From positions 1-64,000 of the IMG/VR virus record IMGVR_UViG_3300032249_000925: a stretch of 64,000 nucleotides of DNA; one strand, given 5' to 3'. Each line of letters opens with the position of its first letter. Position 1 is the first letter of the stretch. The notes below the pieces were generated by a model that did not search any database, was not told the origin of the DNA, and saw nothing but the letters and a program-made list of their open reading frames with translations. This stretch comes from a virus. A program made the position numbers and the translations under genes. Positions 19,476-26,942 of this stretch are shown here, in pieces.

Positions 19476-20066
19476 GTTCAATTCCTTTATAGTTTCGCCA
19501 TTTGCTACTGTAGAGGAGTCTAGCTCTTTAGCTGATTCCGATTTAAGTGCAAATTGCAGTTTGAAAGACCTTAGTTCTTCACTTGTATCAAAAGATTTAG
19601 ATAAACTAAAAATGGTGTTTTGGTTTGCGGGTACAGAAACTACAGAAATTTCGTGTAGTTCTAGTTCTTTAACAACAAACAGCTCAGTAGCTGAATCATA
19701 TTGTGCGTCTATAATGCGAAAGCCGATACTAAAAGCAGTTAATACGCCGTCTTTTATTAAATTAAAGACGTCTTCTGCAGCTGCAGAAATTCTTGCCTTA
19801 ATCCATAAACCTTTATCATCTACTCTATGTTCTATCATTCTACCAACTGGTTGGCAATGCTCATGGTAAGCTAAAATTACTGGATTTTTTAAGTAATTTT
19901 CCATGCCTTTTTGCCAAACTTTAGCTGAAACAACGTCGCCTTGCCTATCCATGTCTATGGTACTTGCGTAACCTTCGACCATAATTGAGTCAATTGTTTC
20001 ACTAGCTGTTGGTAGATCCATGCTTTTAGTAAAAGCACTAGTTAAGTGTAATACTTTATCTACCAT
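18078..20066 (-). CDS. HK97-type prohead protease - major capsid protein fusion
   Basis: 662 residues in one frame. Residues about 25-155 are a prohead serine protease (peptidase family U35), with a catalytic-type His68/His70 in LAYHEH, Ser113 in AFSIGF and the EISVVSVPANQN strand. Residues about 200-310 are an Ala/Lys/Glu-rich helix resembling the HK97 delta/scaffold domain. Residues about 340-662 are the HK97-fold capsid protein. The protease should mature the shell by removing the scaffold. An internal start at 19475 (separate entry) probably supplies excess capsid subunits. The start ATG follows a GGAGA ribosome site. Confidence 0.9.
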   Translation of the reverse strand: MVDKVLHLTSAFTKSMDLPTASETIDSIMVEGYASTIDMDRQGDVVSAKVWQKGMENYLKNPVILAYHEHCQPVGRMIEHRVDDKGLWIKARISAAAEDVFNLIKDGVLTAFSIGFRIIDAQYDSATELFVVKELELHEISVVSVPANQNTIFSLSKSFDTSEELRSFKLQFALKSESAKELDSSTVANGETIKELNMDSKQIEQLVAEAAEKAAQLAAKHITDAQEKAAVEKAAAEKAAADFDAKIKAAVATVQTVDTGAERLLAEVEKRFAAEQETQKSAIAGLEAALKEKAQELEAVQKSRMHFASDKNELSYADKEKAVLLAKMANKPIESTKFGYDLVQKYAGSGQGPHLPNATWEQEVSLSMEAEVRRRLVVAPLFRQIAMQTNVMKIPVNPEAGSATWVDNTSFGASASAGTSQIHAIKEVTLSAYKVATNEYTAYEEEEDSLLAIMPVIRDGMIRRVARAVDKAILRGGGNTAPGATSGDPVVGLGTWAIGGVGGSATANTTSITGATTAVTVANLRSLRRQLGVWGLDPADVVYVVNTNIYYNLLEDTVFQTMNQVGPSATLLTGQIGQIGNSPVLVSGELDGTTTTAGTTFNNIGAFCIAPGNFVIGNQRGLRIDTQELVETQRRVMVASLRTGFAQVTSNYGPGVSRLIFA

Positions 20067-20075
20067 ATTCTCTCC

Positions 20076-21263
20076 TTAGTCTGTATTAGTCGTACTAGGC
20101 CTGCCACCTTGTGCTGGATTAACAGCACTGCCAGCAATATTTGCAGGAATCCTTAGTTCGTCTTGACCCTCAATTGTTGCATAGCGTAATTCTTGTCTGG
20201 CTTCATTTGGTGTAATAATACCGCCATTTACTAGTGAAACGTGATAGCTAGCAATGTCTTTAACATCTGGTTGTAGTGCACTTACACTAGCCGTAATTGC
20301 GTCAATATCATAACCAAAAAATCTTTCTAGCGCACTAGTATATTTTCTGATAATTGGTAGTACAGTTTCTAAGTAGAACAATCTTAAATTGGGTGAAATA
20401 TTAGCGTTATTGCCGCCGTCTACTAGTAGTGGTGGTACGCCAATACACTGCATAACTAGCTTGTTGTGTGTTTGTATAGCTTGATCAAAATCCATGTCTT
20501 TGAAATTTTGATTGCTAATCTGATGTGGTTTTAATCCGCTGTCTAGGATTACTGGGCGCTTACCACCAGTTCTGCTATTGTATCGTTGCAGCCAGTGCTG
20601 TATAGTTTTTTCTTTAGCTACTTGCGATAGTGTATTATCACTGGTAAGCACTAAGCCAAATACTGCACCATTATCAAAAAATTGTTGTTGAAATTGATGC
20701 ATGCTTTGTAGTACACTAATGCTATTTTGCGCTGCTTCTAGCCTACTAGCGCCACGATAAATACTGCGTGAACTTAAATCTCTAAAGTGAAATACCTCAG
20801 TTTCAGGAAACTCTATCCAGCCGCTGTAGCGGTAGCCGCGAATAAATGTTTTTTGATCTGTAAGTATTTCTACATGATCTGCTGGCAAGTGGTACATAAA
20901 CGTACCATCAAAATGTATGAATACATTGCCTTCTAAAATAAGATCAGTAAAAATTGCTTGACGAAATTCTTGTGCGCTTTGATAAGGATTAGGTCTATAG
21001 TTAAGTAAGGTATTTAGTTGTTTTTGTCTAACACCACTTACTATGCCATCATACATTTTATCTTTAATATCGTAGTCTAGTGAGCTGCACGCACTAACTA
21101 CTAGATTAATACTACGATTAACAGACTGCAGTTCTTGGAAGGCTTGCTTATACAACAGTTTACTGGTTGTATTTACATGCGTGCCTTCTTGTTGTGCAAT
21201 TCTAACTTGTGCTGGATTTAGTTTTTCACGAATCCAGCCCACACTATTTGTAATCCAACCCAT
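20076..21263 (-). CDS. portal protein, HK97 family
   Basis: About 395 residues. Diagnostic segments are RQKQLNTLLNYRPNPYQSAQEFRQAI, GASRLEAAQNSI, QQFFDNGAVFGLVL and GVPPLLVDGGNNANI, all typical of HK97-type portals. It forms the dodecameric DNA gate and terminase docking site. I chose the ATG at 21261-21263 (AGGA 8 bases upstream) over an upstream TTG at 21278. The gene follows the HNH gene. Confidence 0.92.
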   Translation of the reverse strand: MGWITNSVGWIREKLNPAQVRIAQQEGTHVNTTSKLLYKQAFQELQSVNRSINLVVSACSSLDYDIKDKMYDGIVSGVRQKQLNTLLNYRPNPYQSAQEFRQAIFTDLILEGNVFIHFDGTFMYHLPADHVEILTDQKTFIRGYRYSGWIEFPETEVFHFRDLSSRSIYRGASRLEAAQNSISVLQSMHQFQQQFFDNGAVFGLVLTSDNTLSQVAKEKTIQHWLQRYNSRTGGKRPVILDSGLKPHQISNQNFKDMDFDQAIQTHNKLVMQCIGVPPLLVDGGNNANISPNLRLFYLETVLPIIRKYTSALERFFGYDIDAITASVSALQPDVKDIASYHVSLVNGGIITPNEARQELRYATIEGQDELRIPANIAGSAVNPAQGGRPSTTNTD

Positions 21264-21271
21264 AGTTTTTC

Positions 21272-21703
21272 CTAACAAAATTCGCTAAAGAAACTTCCAT
21301 AGCTTTGCTTAGGAACAGCACTACCACCACCAGCAATTTTTTCACGCTGAATTTCAATCCAACGCGCTTGTTTACTTTCACTGCCAGGTTTGGGAGTTTT
21401 ACCGTACACACCATGAAGCGCTATATGATGAGGATTACATAGGGTGTAAACTTGTTCATATAACTCACTACGATGCTCACTAATAAACTCGTCTCTAACA
21501 GCTAAAATTCCTTCATCAGTTGAAATATCATAACTTTTACGGCGTGCCCAGTTTTCTAGCAACAAGGTTACGCTGTGCAGGTGATGTAATTCCAAGTCCT
21601 GACTTGTGTTGCAAATGTAGCAATGATCTTGCTTTTCATAAGCCGACTTGGCTTTATCTCTAACGTGTTTAACGGGTATACGTTTGTTTGTATTTTTTGC
21701 CAT
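21272..21703 (-). CDS. HNH endonuclease-like protein of the packaging region
   Basis: 143 residues with a zinc-type HNH core: Cys-Tyr-Ile-Cys, then LELHHLHSV, then LCNPHHIALHG. HNH proteins next to terminase and portal (as HK97 gp74) assist terminase cleavage at cos sites. The position between Dps and portal suggests that role rather than a homing endonuclease. Its start lies one base from the Dps stop. Confidence 0.8.
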   Translation of the reverse strand: MAKNTNKRIPVKHVRDKAKSAYEKQDHCYICNTSQDLELHHLHSVTLLLENWARRKSYDISTDEGILAVRDEFISEHRSELYEQVYTLCNPHHIALHGVYGKTPKPGSESKQARWIEIQREKIAGGGSAVPKQSYGSFFSEFC

Positions 21704-22144
21704 TTACTTTAGTGAACTGCGAAGCATCCACGAATGTTTTTTGTGTGCGTCCTGACGATCTGCTAAAAAGTTTGACAAGCCATGATCGCCAAAAGTTTCT
21801 GCTACCGCAAACAATTGCTGAAATTTCATTGCCATCATGTCGCTGTCCATAAGCAGTTCTTGCAACATACTACGCCAATCACCAGGCATATTTTCGTCCA
21901 TAATATAACTAAGGCGACTAAAGTTGCTTAAACTAGCAGGTGTAGTAATTTGTAGCGCGCGAAGTTCTTCAGCATAAGTATCAATTGACCCATACACTTC
22001 TGTATAGATATGCTCAAATAACTCGTGCAGTTGACCAAATAACATTCCTTCTACATTCCAGTGAAAGTTAGCTGCTTTTAAGTAAAAGCTAAATTCGCTG
22101 GCAAAAGCGCGTTGCAGTTCTAGGTAGTACTCTGACTTTTCCAT
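21704..22144 (-). CDS. dps: Dps/ferritin-like DNA-protection protein
   Basis: 146 residues with the Dps signature NFHWNVEGMLFGQLHELFEHIYTEVY. The ferroxidase ligands keep canonical spacing: His28, His40 (+12), Asp55 (+27) and Glu59 (+31). Dps oxidises ferrous iron with peroxide and coats DNA. At 146 residues it lacks a long N-terminal DNA-binding tail. It has its own leftward promoter (22178-22206) and sits inside the packaging/structural block between terminase and HNH genes, so it is probably expressed late. It may protect packaged or replicating DNA. Confidence 0.88.
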   Translation of the reverse strand: MEKSEYYLELQRAFASEFSFYLKAANFHWNVEGMLFGQLHELFEHIYTEVYGSIDTYAEELRALQITTPASLSNFSRLSYIMDENMPGDWRSMLQELLMDSDMMAMKFQQLFAVAETFGDHGLSNFLADRQDAHKKHSWMLRSSLK

Positions 22145-22177
22145 TTTTAGGACTCAGTAATTTTTTATAATACTGGT

Positions 22178-22206
22178 ATTGTACACCCAAAGCACCAACA
22201 AGTCAA
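22178..22206 (-). promoter_or_regulatory. leftward promoter upstream of dps
   Basis: Minus-strand TTGACT (22201-22206), a 17-bp spacer and TACAAT (22178-22183) lie 34 bases upstream of the Dps start. Confidence 0.7.
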
Positions 22207-22223
22207 CGTAAATTTTTTATGAC

Positions 22224-23513
22224 CTAGATAGTATAGGTGTATAGTGCATAACGGATTGCATCAGCCATATGTGAGTATTTATCGTGCACTGGCCGCTCGC
22301 GCTGCAAGTTTTCACGATTATCCCAGCGGTACTGATCCATAACGTCTAAGACATTTTGGCAATGTGGAGCTACTTTAAGTTTGTTAGTTTCTACTAGTGT
22401 TTGCACATAGGCAATACCAGGTAAAATATCTTTTTTAGCCTTGGTAGTACTAATATTATAAGTATAAGCAAGGTCGCCGGCAAATTGTGCTGCTGCCGAA
22501 TCAATAAATACTACTTCTACTTGCCACTTGTCTAAGTATTCGCGAAATGCTACAGCATGCTTGTCAGTGGTAGCTTCACTTTTTAAGTACTCGTCTACAA
22601 TATGAAAGCAATCACTAACAGGATTATAGCTGATAACCACGAAAGCAGTAGCATCGCGGTAGCCAGGATCGCAGCCAGCAATGTACTCGCAGCCGTCTTG
22701 GTGTTGGTATTCACAAACGCTTGCCTCACGATTAAAATTATAAATCTGACCCTCAAACACATTAAAGCTAGCCAAGTACTCCTGCTCAAATTCAGCTTTT
22801 GACATCGATCGTTTGGCTTCCTGCACATCCGACTCAGCCATACGCGAATTTTCAGTATAGTCAGCGGTTATACTACACCACTCTGGGTAGTCTGGACTAA
22901 AACCGCGTTGATAAAATTTACTAAACCAGTTTTGTTGACCGCGGGGTGTGCTGATAAAGATTGCTTTTGAATTAGGTCGGTCTAGTGTAGGGCGCAACTG
23001 CACATTAAATGCTGATTCGCCGTCGCTGCCTAGCGCGGCCTCGTCAAATAAGATAATTTGATAGCTGCGTCCAACGGTGGAGTCCACTGTGCTTAACGAG
23101 CCCATGCGAATTGTACTACCATTTGACAATTCTACCACTTTGTCTTTTAAGTTATCGCGCTCTACTTCCAAGTCAAAGTGTCTGATAAACTTACGTTGCA
23201 GTTCAAAAGAAATCGAACTCAAGTTATAATTTGGCGAAATAATAAGCACATTGCATTTGGGAACTAATGAGACTAGCTGCGCAATAATATTAGCAATGTA
23301 AGTTTTGCCAAGTCGTCTGGCAAGTGCAGCGCAAACAAACCTGTACTTAGGATTATTGATTGCGTTTATTAGTGCAATCTGTGGGCGATTCATGGTGTCC
23401 CAAGCACCCAATAATTTTAAGTAATTTTCAATTGGTAATTTAATAAAACGGGATTCTAGTGCAAACTCTGTGATTTCATCGCAGTCTACATCGTCACGGG
23501 AGACTTTAAGCAT
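22224..23513 (-). CDS. terminase large subunit
   Basis: 429 residues. The ATPase motor has a Walker A-like ALARRLGKTY (about residue 65) and Walker B IILFDEAAL. The C-terminal RNase H-like nuclease shows GCDPGYRDATAFVVI, VVFIDSAAAQF and a terminal DAIRYALY. It pumps DNA into the prohead and cuts concatemers. Its start overlaps the stop of the small subunit by one base. Confidence 0.95.
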   Translation of the reverse strand: MLKVSRDDVDCDEITEFALESRFIKLPIENYLKLLGAWDTMNRPQIALINAINNPKYRFVCAALARRLGKTYIANIIAQLVSLVPKCNVLIISPNYNLSSISFELQRKFIRHFDLEVERDNLKDKVVELSNGSTIRMGSLSTVDSTVGRSYQIILFDEAALGSDGESAFNVQLRPTLDRPNSKAIFISTPRGQQNWFSKFYQRGFSPDYPEWCSITADYTENSRMAESDVQEAKRSMSKAEFEQEYLASFNVFEGQIYNFNREASVCEYQHQDGCEYIAGCDPGYRDATAFVVISYNPVSDCFHIVDEYLKSEATTDKHAVAFREYLDKWQVEVVFIDSAAAQFAGDLAYTYNISTTKAKKDILPGIAYVQTLVETNKLKVAPHCQNVLDVMDQYRWDNRENLQRERPVHDKYSHMADAIRYALYTYTI

Positions 23514-23995
23514 TATAGTTTGTCTCCTAATAGTTTAGAAATAAGTGCTCCGTACTTGGTACCGTCGCCGCCTTCGTTGATTTGCACGTTTACTTGCGAT
23601 TTAGGTCCGGCTCGTTCTTGGCGCAGTTTTTCTAACTGAATTTCACGGTCTAGCAATTCCATTGACATTTTATGTGATAGTGCTAATAGCTCAGCAATGT
23701 CTTTGTTCGACCCTACGTCTGCCTCCTCCATTTCCTGAAACTTGCGCTTTAGGACCGCGTCCATTGCCGATCGCATTTTAAAACGATTGTTAAAGCCCAA
23801 GTCAAAGAATACTTGGTTGATATAAGCTTTGACCTCTCGGCGGGCTAAAATTCCCGATACGCTTTCTACAGGCAAGCACAAGTTATCAGCCACAGCACGT
23901 GCATCTTGGCATTGAAGGTAGCAATTTGCCACTTCTAACGCTTCAGGCGAAATGGCTAGCACCTCGGCAGGTGCTGTGGTTGGGCTCAGGTTCAT
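23513..23995 (-). CDS. terminase small subunit
   Basis: 160 residues directly upstream of the large subunit. The N-terminal part looks like a helix-turn-helix (AVADNLCLPVESVSGILARREVKAYI). It is followed by a helical oligomerisation segment rich in Glu, Arg and Leu. It would bind the packaging site and activate the motor. It overlaps the downstream start by one base and the upstream stop by 4. Confidence 0.82.
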   Translation of the reverse strand: MNLSPTTAPAEVLAISPEALEVANCYLQCQDARAVADNLCLPVESVSGILARREVKAYINQVFFDLGFNNRFKMRSAMDAVLKRKFQEMEEADVGSNKDIAELLALSHKMSMELLDREIQLEKLRQERAGPKSQVNVQINEGGDGTKYGALISKLLGDKL

Positions 23996-24312
23996 TTTCG
24001 TAACTTTTCTTCTAAGATAACAATACGTTCACGATTTTGGTGGATTAGCTCACGATTGGCTAAGATTTCTTTTTCCAAGTCCTGGCGTAGCTTTTCACGT
24101 GCTAATTCAGCACCTGAATTATTAGCTTGTTTATTATCACTGGTAACTACTAGTGAAATTTTGCCGTTTAAAATAGTAACGTCGTGTTGTAGGTTTTGCA
24201 GTGCACTCATCAAGTACACTACACAGGTAAATAACAGTGGTAACAGTGCAAAAGTAATTTTTTCAATTAGCTGACCTTTGGCATGTGCTTCTTGTAGTTT
24301 TTCATCACTCAT
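23992..24312 (-). CDS. small membrane protein with C-terminal coiled coil
   Basis: 106 residues: a short N-terminal amphipathic part, one transmembrane helix (about residues 18-42, KITFALLPLLFTCVVYLMSAL), then a charged coiled coil to the end. It overlaps the glycosyltransferase stop and the terminase small-subunit start. The layout would fit a holin- or spanin-like lysis factor, or a membrane partner of the lipid genes upstream. No family is recognised. Confidence 0.6.
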   Translation of the reverse strand: MSDEKLQEAHAKGQLIEKITFALLPLLFTCVVYLMSALQNLQHDVTILNGKISLVVTSDNKQANNSGAELAREKLRQDLEKEILANRELIHQNRERIVILEEKLRK

Positions 24313-25310
24313 TACAGTCTCCTGATAAGGTTATATTTAAATATTTGCCAGCACTTTTCCCACGACCAGCGATAGCTAGCTACTAAAACTACATGACGTG
24401 GAATTGACAGCGCACGCACTACTGCCAGCTTAAGATCTGGGCTAGTATAGCCAGTTCTGTCTAATTCAATAACGTCTTGTGGACCACAAACTGGATAAGC
24501 TGCCACTGGTGTGCCGCAAGCCATTGCCTCCAACATTACAATACCAAAAGTATCCCAACGGCTGGTAAATACTAAACAATCTGCTTGTTGATAGTATTGG
24601 GCCAAAGCCTTGCCGGTTTTTACGCCCACAAATTCCACCTCAGGATACTTTTGCTGCAAGTAGTCTAGCTGCGGCCCATCGCCTACTACAATCTTTTTAG
24701 CACCTAAATAGTCCAGTTTACAAAAATCTTCGCAACTTTTCTCCACACTCACCCTGCCAACCCACAGTAATGTAGGATAAGGTGTTTGGCGAGGTTCTTC
24801 CAACGGATAAAACTGTTGACGATCCACACCACGAGTCCAAGGCACAATGTCACCACAAAAACCTTGTTGCTTAAGTTCGTTAACCATGCTGACTGTAGTA
24901 GTCAACACTTTGCCCGAATGCTTGTGAAACCAGCGCAAGTACCTGTAGGTCCACGATTGGGGAATGCCATAGTAACGTTTAAGTGCTTCTGGAATTTTGG
25001 TGTGGTAGCTGGTATTGTATCGCCAACCATGCCGGTCCATCCAGCATCTAGCAGCTAAACCTAGTGGGCCTTCAGTGGCAATATGCACATATTGAGGATT
25101 TATCTGCTCCAGTTTCTTGCCAATTTGACGAGGCCACGATAACCTAATATCACTGTAGCCAGGAGCACCAACATTAGGGAACTGCCGGGGATCACAATAT
25201 ACAATATCGTAGCCAGCGCGATTTGCCTCGCGTTCCAAGTTGTGGAACGTTGTAACCACTCCGTTAACTTGCTGGGGTACATTATCCGTTACTACTAGTA
25301 TTGTTTTCAT
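24312..25310 (-). CDS. agt: GT4 glycosyltransferase, Agt-like (glycolipid synthase)
   Basis: 332 residues with the GT-B layout of family GT4. The N-terminal domain has TDNVPQQVNGVV and the marker HIATEGPLGLAAR. The C-terminal nucleotide-sugar domain has WVGRVSVEKS, VVGDGP, TFGIVMLEAMACGTPVAAYPV and CGPQDVI. This pattern matches Agt, which adds sugars to diacylglycerol and is encoded beside PlcP in proteobacteria that swap phospholipids for glycolipids under phosphate limitation. The first 29 bases overlap the plcP-like gene, so the two are translationally coupled. It would act at the inner face of the host membrane. The substrate is inferred. Confidence 0.82.
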   Translation of the reverse strand: MKTILVVTDNVPQQVNGVVTTFHNLEREANRAGYDIVYCDPRQFPNVGAPGYSDIRLSWPRQIGKKLEQINPQYVHIATEGPLGLAARCWMDRHGWRYNTSYHTKIPEALKRYYGIPQSWTYRYLRWFHKHSGKVLTTTVSMVNELKQQGFCGDIVPWTRGVDRQQFYPLEEPRQTPYPTLLWVGRVSVEKSCEDFCKLDYLGAKKIVVGDGPQLDYLQQKYPEVEFVGVKTGKALAQYYQQADCLVFTSRWDTFGIVMLEAMACGTPVAAYPVCGPQDVIELDRTGYTSPDLKLAVVRALSIPRHVVLVASYRWSWEKCWQIFKYNLIRRL

Positions 25311-26043
25311 GTTTAATAATCTTCCAGTTGCCGTCGACAGTTTCTACTAGTGCAGTACACGACTCTACCCAATCGCCCGAATTCATATAACCTACAGTAC
25401 CTACTACTTTAATCTCAGCTTGGTGAATATGACCGCAAATAACGCCGCTAAAGTTGCGTTTGTGGGCATATTTAGTAATAGTTTCTTCAAACTGCCAAAT
25501 AAAGTTGGTGGCACGTTTTACCCTAGACTTTAACCACTGTGATAAACTCCAGTAGCCAAAGCCTAAGCGATGTCGCCACTGGTTAAAGTGGGTATTTAGA
25601 CCTAAAACAAAATCATAAGCACTGTCGCCTAGCCAAGCTAACCAAGGTGCTAAGCGGGTAATACCATCAAACATATCGCCGTGTGTAACTAACCAGCGGC
25701 GACCTTGTAGGTCGAGGTACTCACACTGGTTTACTACTTCAATTCTGCCAAATTTTAAGCCGTAGCTGATTAGTGGACGAAGAAACTCATCGTGATTGCC
25801 GGCTACGTAGATTACACGGGTTTTTTCACGATTGGCTTTTGCTAAAACATGACGCACTACATTAGTGTGTTGGTTGGCCCAGCGTAGCTTGTTTTGCTTG
25901 ACTTTCCAACCGTCAATAATGTCGCCGACTAAATAAAGTTGGTCGCAAGTGTTGGACTTTAAAAATTGACTTAAGTACTCAGCTTTGCAGGCACGGGTAC
26001 CTAAGTGCACGTCGCTGATAAAAATAGCCTTGTAGTGTGCCAC
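25282..26043 (-). CDS. plcP: PlcP-like metallophosphoesterase (phospholipase C type)
   Basis: 253 residues with all calcineurin-like metal motifs: DVHLG (Asp/His), GDIIDGW, GNHDEFLR, THGDMFD and CGHIHQAE, ending in NSGDWVESCTALVE. The inserts AYDFVLGLN and GYWSLSQWLK are typical of the PlcP branch, which databases often label UDP-2,3-diacylglucosamine hydrolase. PlcP cleaves phosphatidylglycerol/ethanolamine to diacylglycerol plus phosphoalcohol. Together with the overlapping agt-like gene it forms the bacterial lipid-renovation cassette. It sits second in the leftward operon after a 50-residue membrane protein. An LpxH-like role in lipid A is the main alternative. Confidence 0.85.
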   Translation of the reverse strand: MAHYKAIFISDVHLGTRACKAEYLSQFLKSNTCDQLYLVGDIIDGWKVKQNKLRWANQHTNVVRHVLAKANREKTRVIYVAGNHDEFLRPLISYGLKFGRIEVVNQCEYLDLQGRRWLVTHGDMFDGITRLAPWLAWLGDSAYDFVLGLNTHFNQWRHRLGFGYWSLSQWLKSRVKRATNFIWQFEETITKYAHKRNFSGVICGHIHQAEIKVVGTVGYMNSGDWVESCTALVETVDGNWKIIKHENNTSSNG

Positions 26044-26045
26044 GG

Positions 26046-26198
26046 TTATTTGCCGGACTTGTTGTAGAGATCAAATAAGGTTTTTACCTTTTCCTCTAAA
26101 ACACCTAGACGCATATCTGCTTTGGCAAAAAGCACCACAATCATAATAAACGCCACAAATACTGGCCAAGCTTTTAGCATTAGTTCGATAATTTCCAT
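26046..26198 (-). CDS. 50-residue single-pass membrane protein
   Basis: MEIIELML start (ATG 26196-26198) chosen for the GGAGG site 5 bases upstream; an upstream in-frame ATG is less likely. One transmembrane helix (about residues 9-26), then a short charged helix (EEKVKTLFDLYN). First gene after the strong leftward promoter and two bases from plcP. Possible small holin or membrane anchor for the lipid enzymes; no family recognised. Confidence 0.65.
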   Translation of the reverse strand: MEIIELMLKAWPVFVAFIMIVVLFAKADMRLGVLEEKVKTLFDLYNKSGK

Positions 26199-26218
26199 GG
26201 TAACCTCCAGTTTACTAG

Positions 26219-26247
26219 AGTATAACACTTTAGGACTAGTATGTCAA
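26219..26247 (-). promoter_or_regulatory. main leftward late-operon promoter
   Basis: Minus-strand TTGACA (26242-26247), a 17-bp spacer and TATACT (26219-26224) lie about 20 bases before the first gene of the leftward structural operon. Confidence 0.8.
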
Positions 26248-26282
26248 CTACAAAAAATTTTGTGCTACTCCAAAAAATTTTC

Positions 26283-26311
26283 TTGAATTTATTTGCCAAT
26301 CAGTGTATAAT
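26283..26311 (+). promoter_or_regulatory. rightward promoter
   Basis: TTGAAT (26283-26288), 17-bp spacer, TATAAT (26306-26311). It would transcribe the 16-codon leader frame at 26332 and possibly the early genes. Confidence 0.75.
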
Positions 26312-26331
26312 ATTATTTTTGGGAGAAAGTT

Positions 26332-26382
26332 ATGTGGCGGCTGTGGGCTAAGGCACCGAAAGTTTTGTGGAAATTTTCTTAA
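26332..26382 (+). CDS. possible 16-residue Trp-rich leader peptide
   Basis: ATG preceded by GGGAGAAAG encodes MWRLWAKAPKVLWKFS and a stop; 3 of 16 residues are Trp. It starts about 20 bases after a consensus promoter. It could be a regulatory leader peptide or a chance frame. No attenuator-terminator pair is obvious directly after it. Confidence 0.35.
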   Translation: MWRLWAKAPKVLWKFS

Positions 26383-26409
26383 AGTTGGCCGTGAGGGAGG
26401 GCCCATATA

Positions 26410-26426
26410 GTTATAACAATTATAAC
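26410..26426. repeat. 7-bp inverted repeat GTTATAA-CAA-TTATAAC
   Basis: Perfect 7+3+7 palindrome in the divergent control region; candidate operator. Confidence 0.6.
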
Positions 26427-26462
26427 GTCTAATAACCCCCCTATTTTATAACTATTATTAAA

Positions 26463-26498
26463 TCTATAATTGTTATAAAATCTATAATGGTCATAAAA
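26463..26498. repeat. tandem 18-bp repeat upstream of early promoter
   Basis: Two adjacent 18-base copies (TCTATAATTGTTATAAAA and TCTATAATGGTCATAAAA) with 2 differences. They lie about 30 bases upstream of the early promoter -35; candidate regulator- or initiator-binding iterons. Confidence 0.65.
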
Positions 26499-26529
26499 TC
26501 CCTGCGACAATATGTCGCACCCTTTGGGC

Positions 26530-26558
26530 TTGCATTTCTGAATTGACTGGCCTATAAT
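26530..26558 (+). promoter_or_regulatory. early rightward promoter with operator palindromes
   Basis: TTGCAT (26530-26535), 17-bp spacer, TATAAT (26553-26558). Immediately upstream are TGCGAC-N5-GTCGCA and CCCTTTGGG palindromes. A near copy of this whole block recurs at 27617-27672, so the two promoters probably share a regulator. Confidence 0.8.
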
Positions 26559-26593
26559 TACTACATCGAAACAGCACTCAAAGGGAGAGCAAA

Positions 26594-26920
26594 ATGGCAG
26601 AAAAAGCCGTAAACTATAGCCCTGAGCAAACCGCTCAGGTAATCGCGGATTATACCGCTGGTGTTAGCGTGGAGAGCATTGCATTGGCAATGGGTAAATC
26701 CGTTCGCTCAATCGTTGCTAAACTGTCACGCGAAGGTGTGTATCAGAAAAAAGCATACAAAACCAAAACGGGTGAACCCGTTGTGAAAAAAGATGCTCAT
26801 GCTGATGCAATCGGCGCAATCTTGCGCTTGCCTGAGAATGACATTGAGTCATTGACTAAGGCTAACAAGAGCGCGCTTAAGGCGATCTTTGAAGCATTGG
26901 CTAATTCCAAGCCAATCTAA
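26594..26920 (+). CDS. small helix-turn-helix DNA-binding protein (paralogue 1)
   Basis: 108 residues. The N-terminal half is helix-turn-helix-like (SPEQTAQVIADYTAGVSVESIALAMGKSVRSIVAKLSREGVY), resembling resolvase/homeodomain-type DNA readers. A basic linker and a compact C-terminal helical motif (ESLTKANKSALKAIF) follow. Nearly identical to the protein at 31005-31331 and related to those at 31980, 33106(-) and 53329. First gene of the early block, behind a promoter with palindromic operators, so a transcriptional regulator is likely. Confidence 0.7.
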   Translation: MAEKAVNYSPEQTAQVIADYTAGVSVESIALAMGKSVRSIVAKLSREGVYQKKAYKTKTGEPVVKKDAHADAIGAILRLPENDIESLTKANKSALKAIFEALANSKPI

Positions 26921-26942
26921 TCTAAACTAGGATAACGAACCC

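Larger units (their letters stand above)
26199..26593. other. divergent control region between late and early transcription
   Basis: About 395 AT-rich bases between the leftward late operon and the rightward early genes. It holds one leftward and two rightward sigma70-type promoters and a 16-codon leader frame. Also present are a 7+3+7 palindrome (26410-26426), an 18-bp tandem repeat (26463-26498) and the palindrome TGCGAC-N5-GTCGCA at about 26503-26519. The layout suits a main control region and possibly a replication origin, but no DnaA-box array was verified. Confidence 0.6.

Noticed and set aside
26332-26382. Classical trp-type attenuator
   Set aside because: No competing antiterminator/terminator hairpins with a T tract follow the leader frame.
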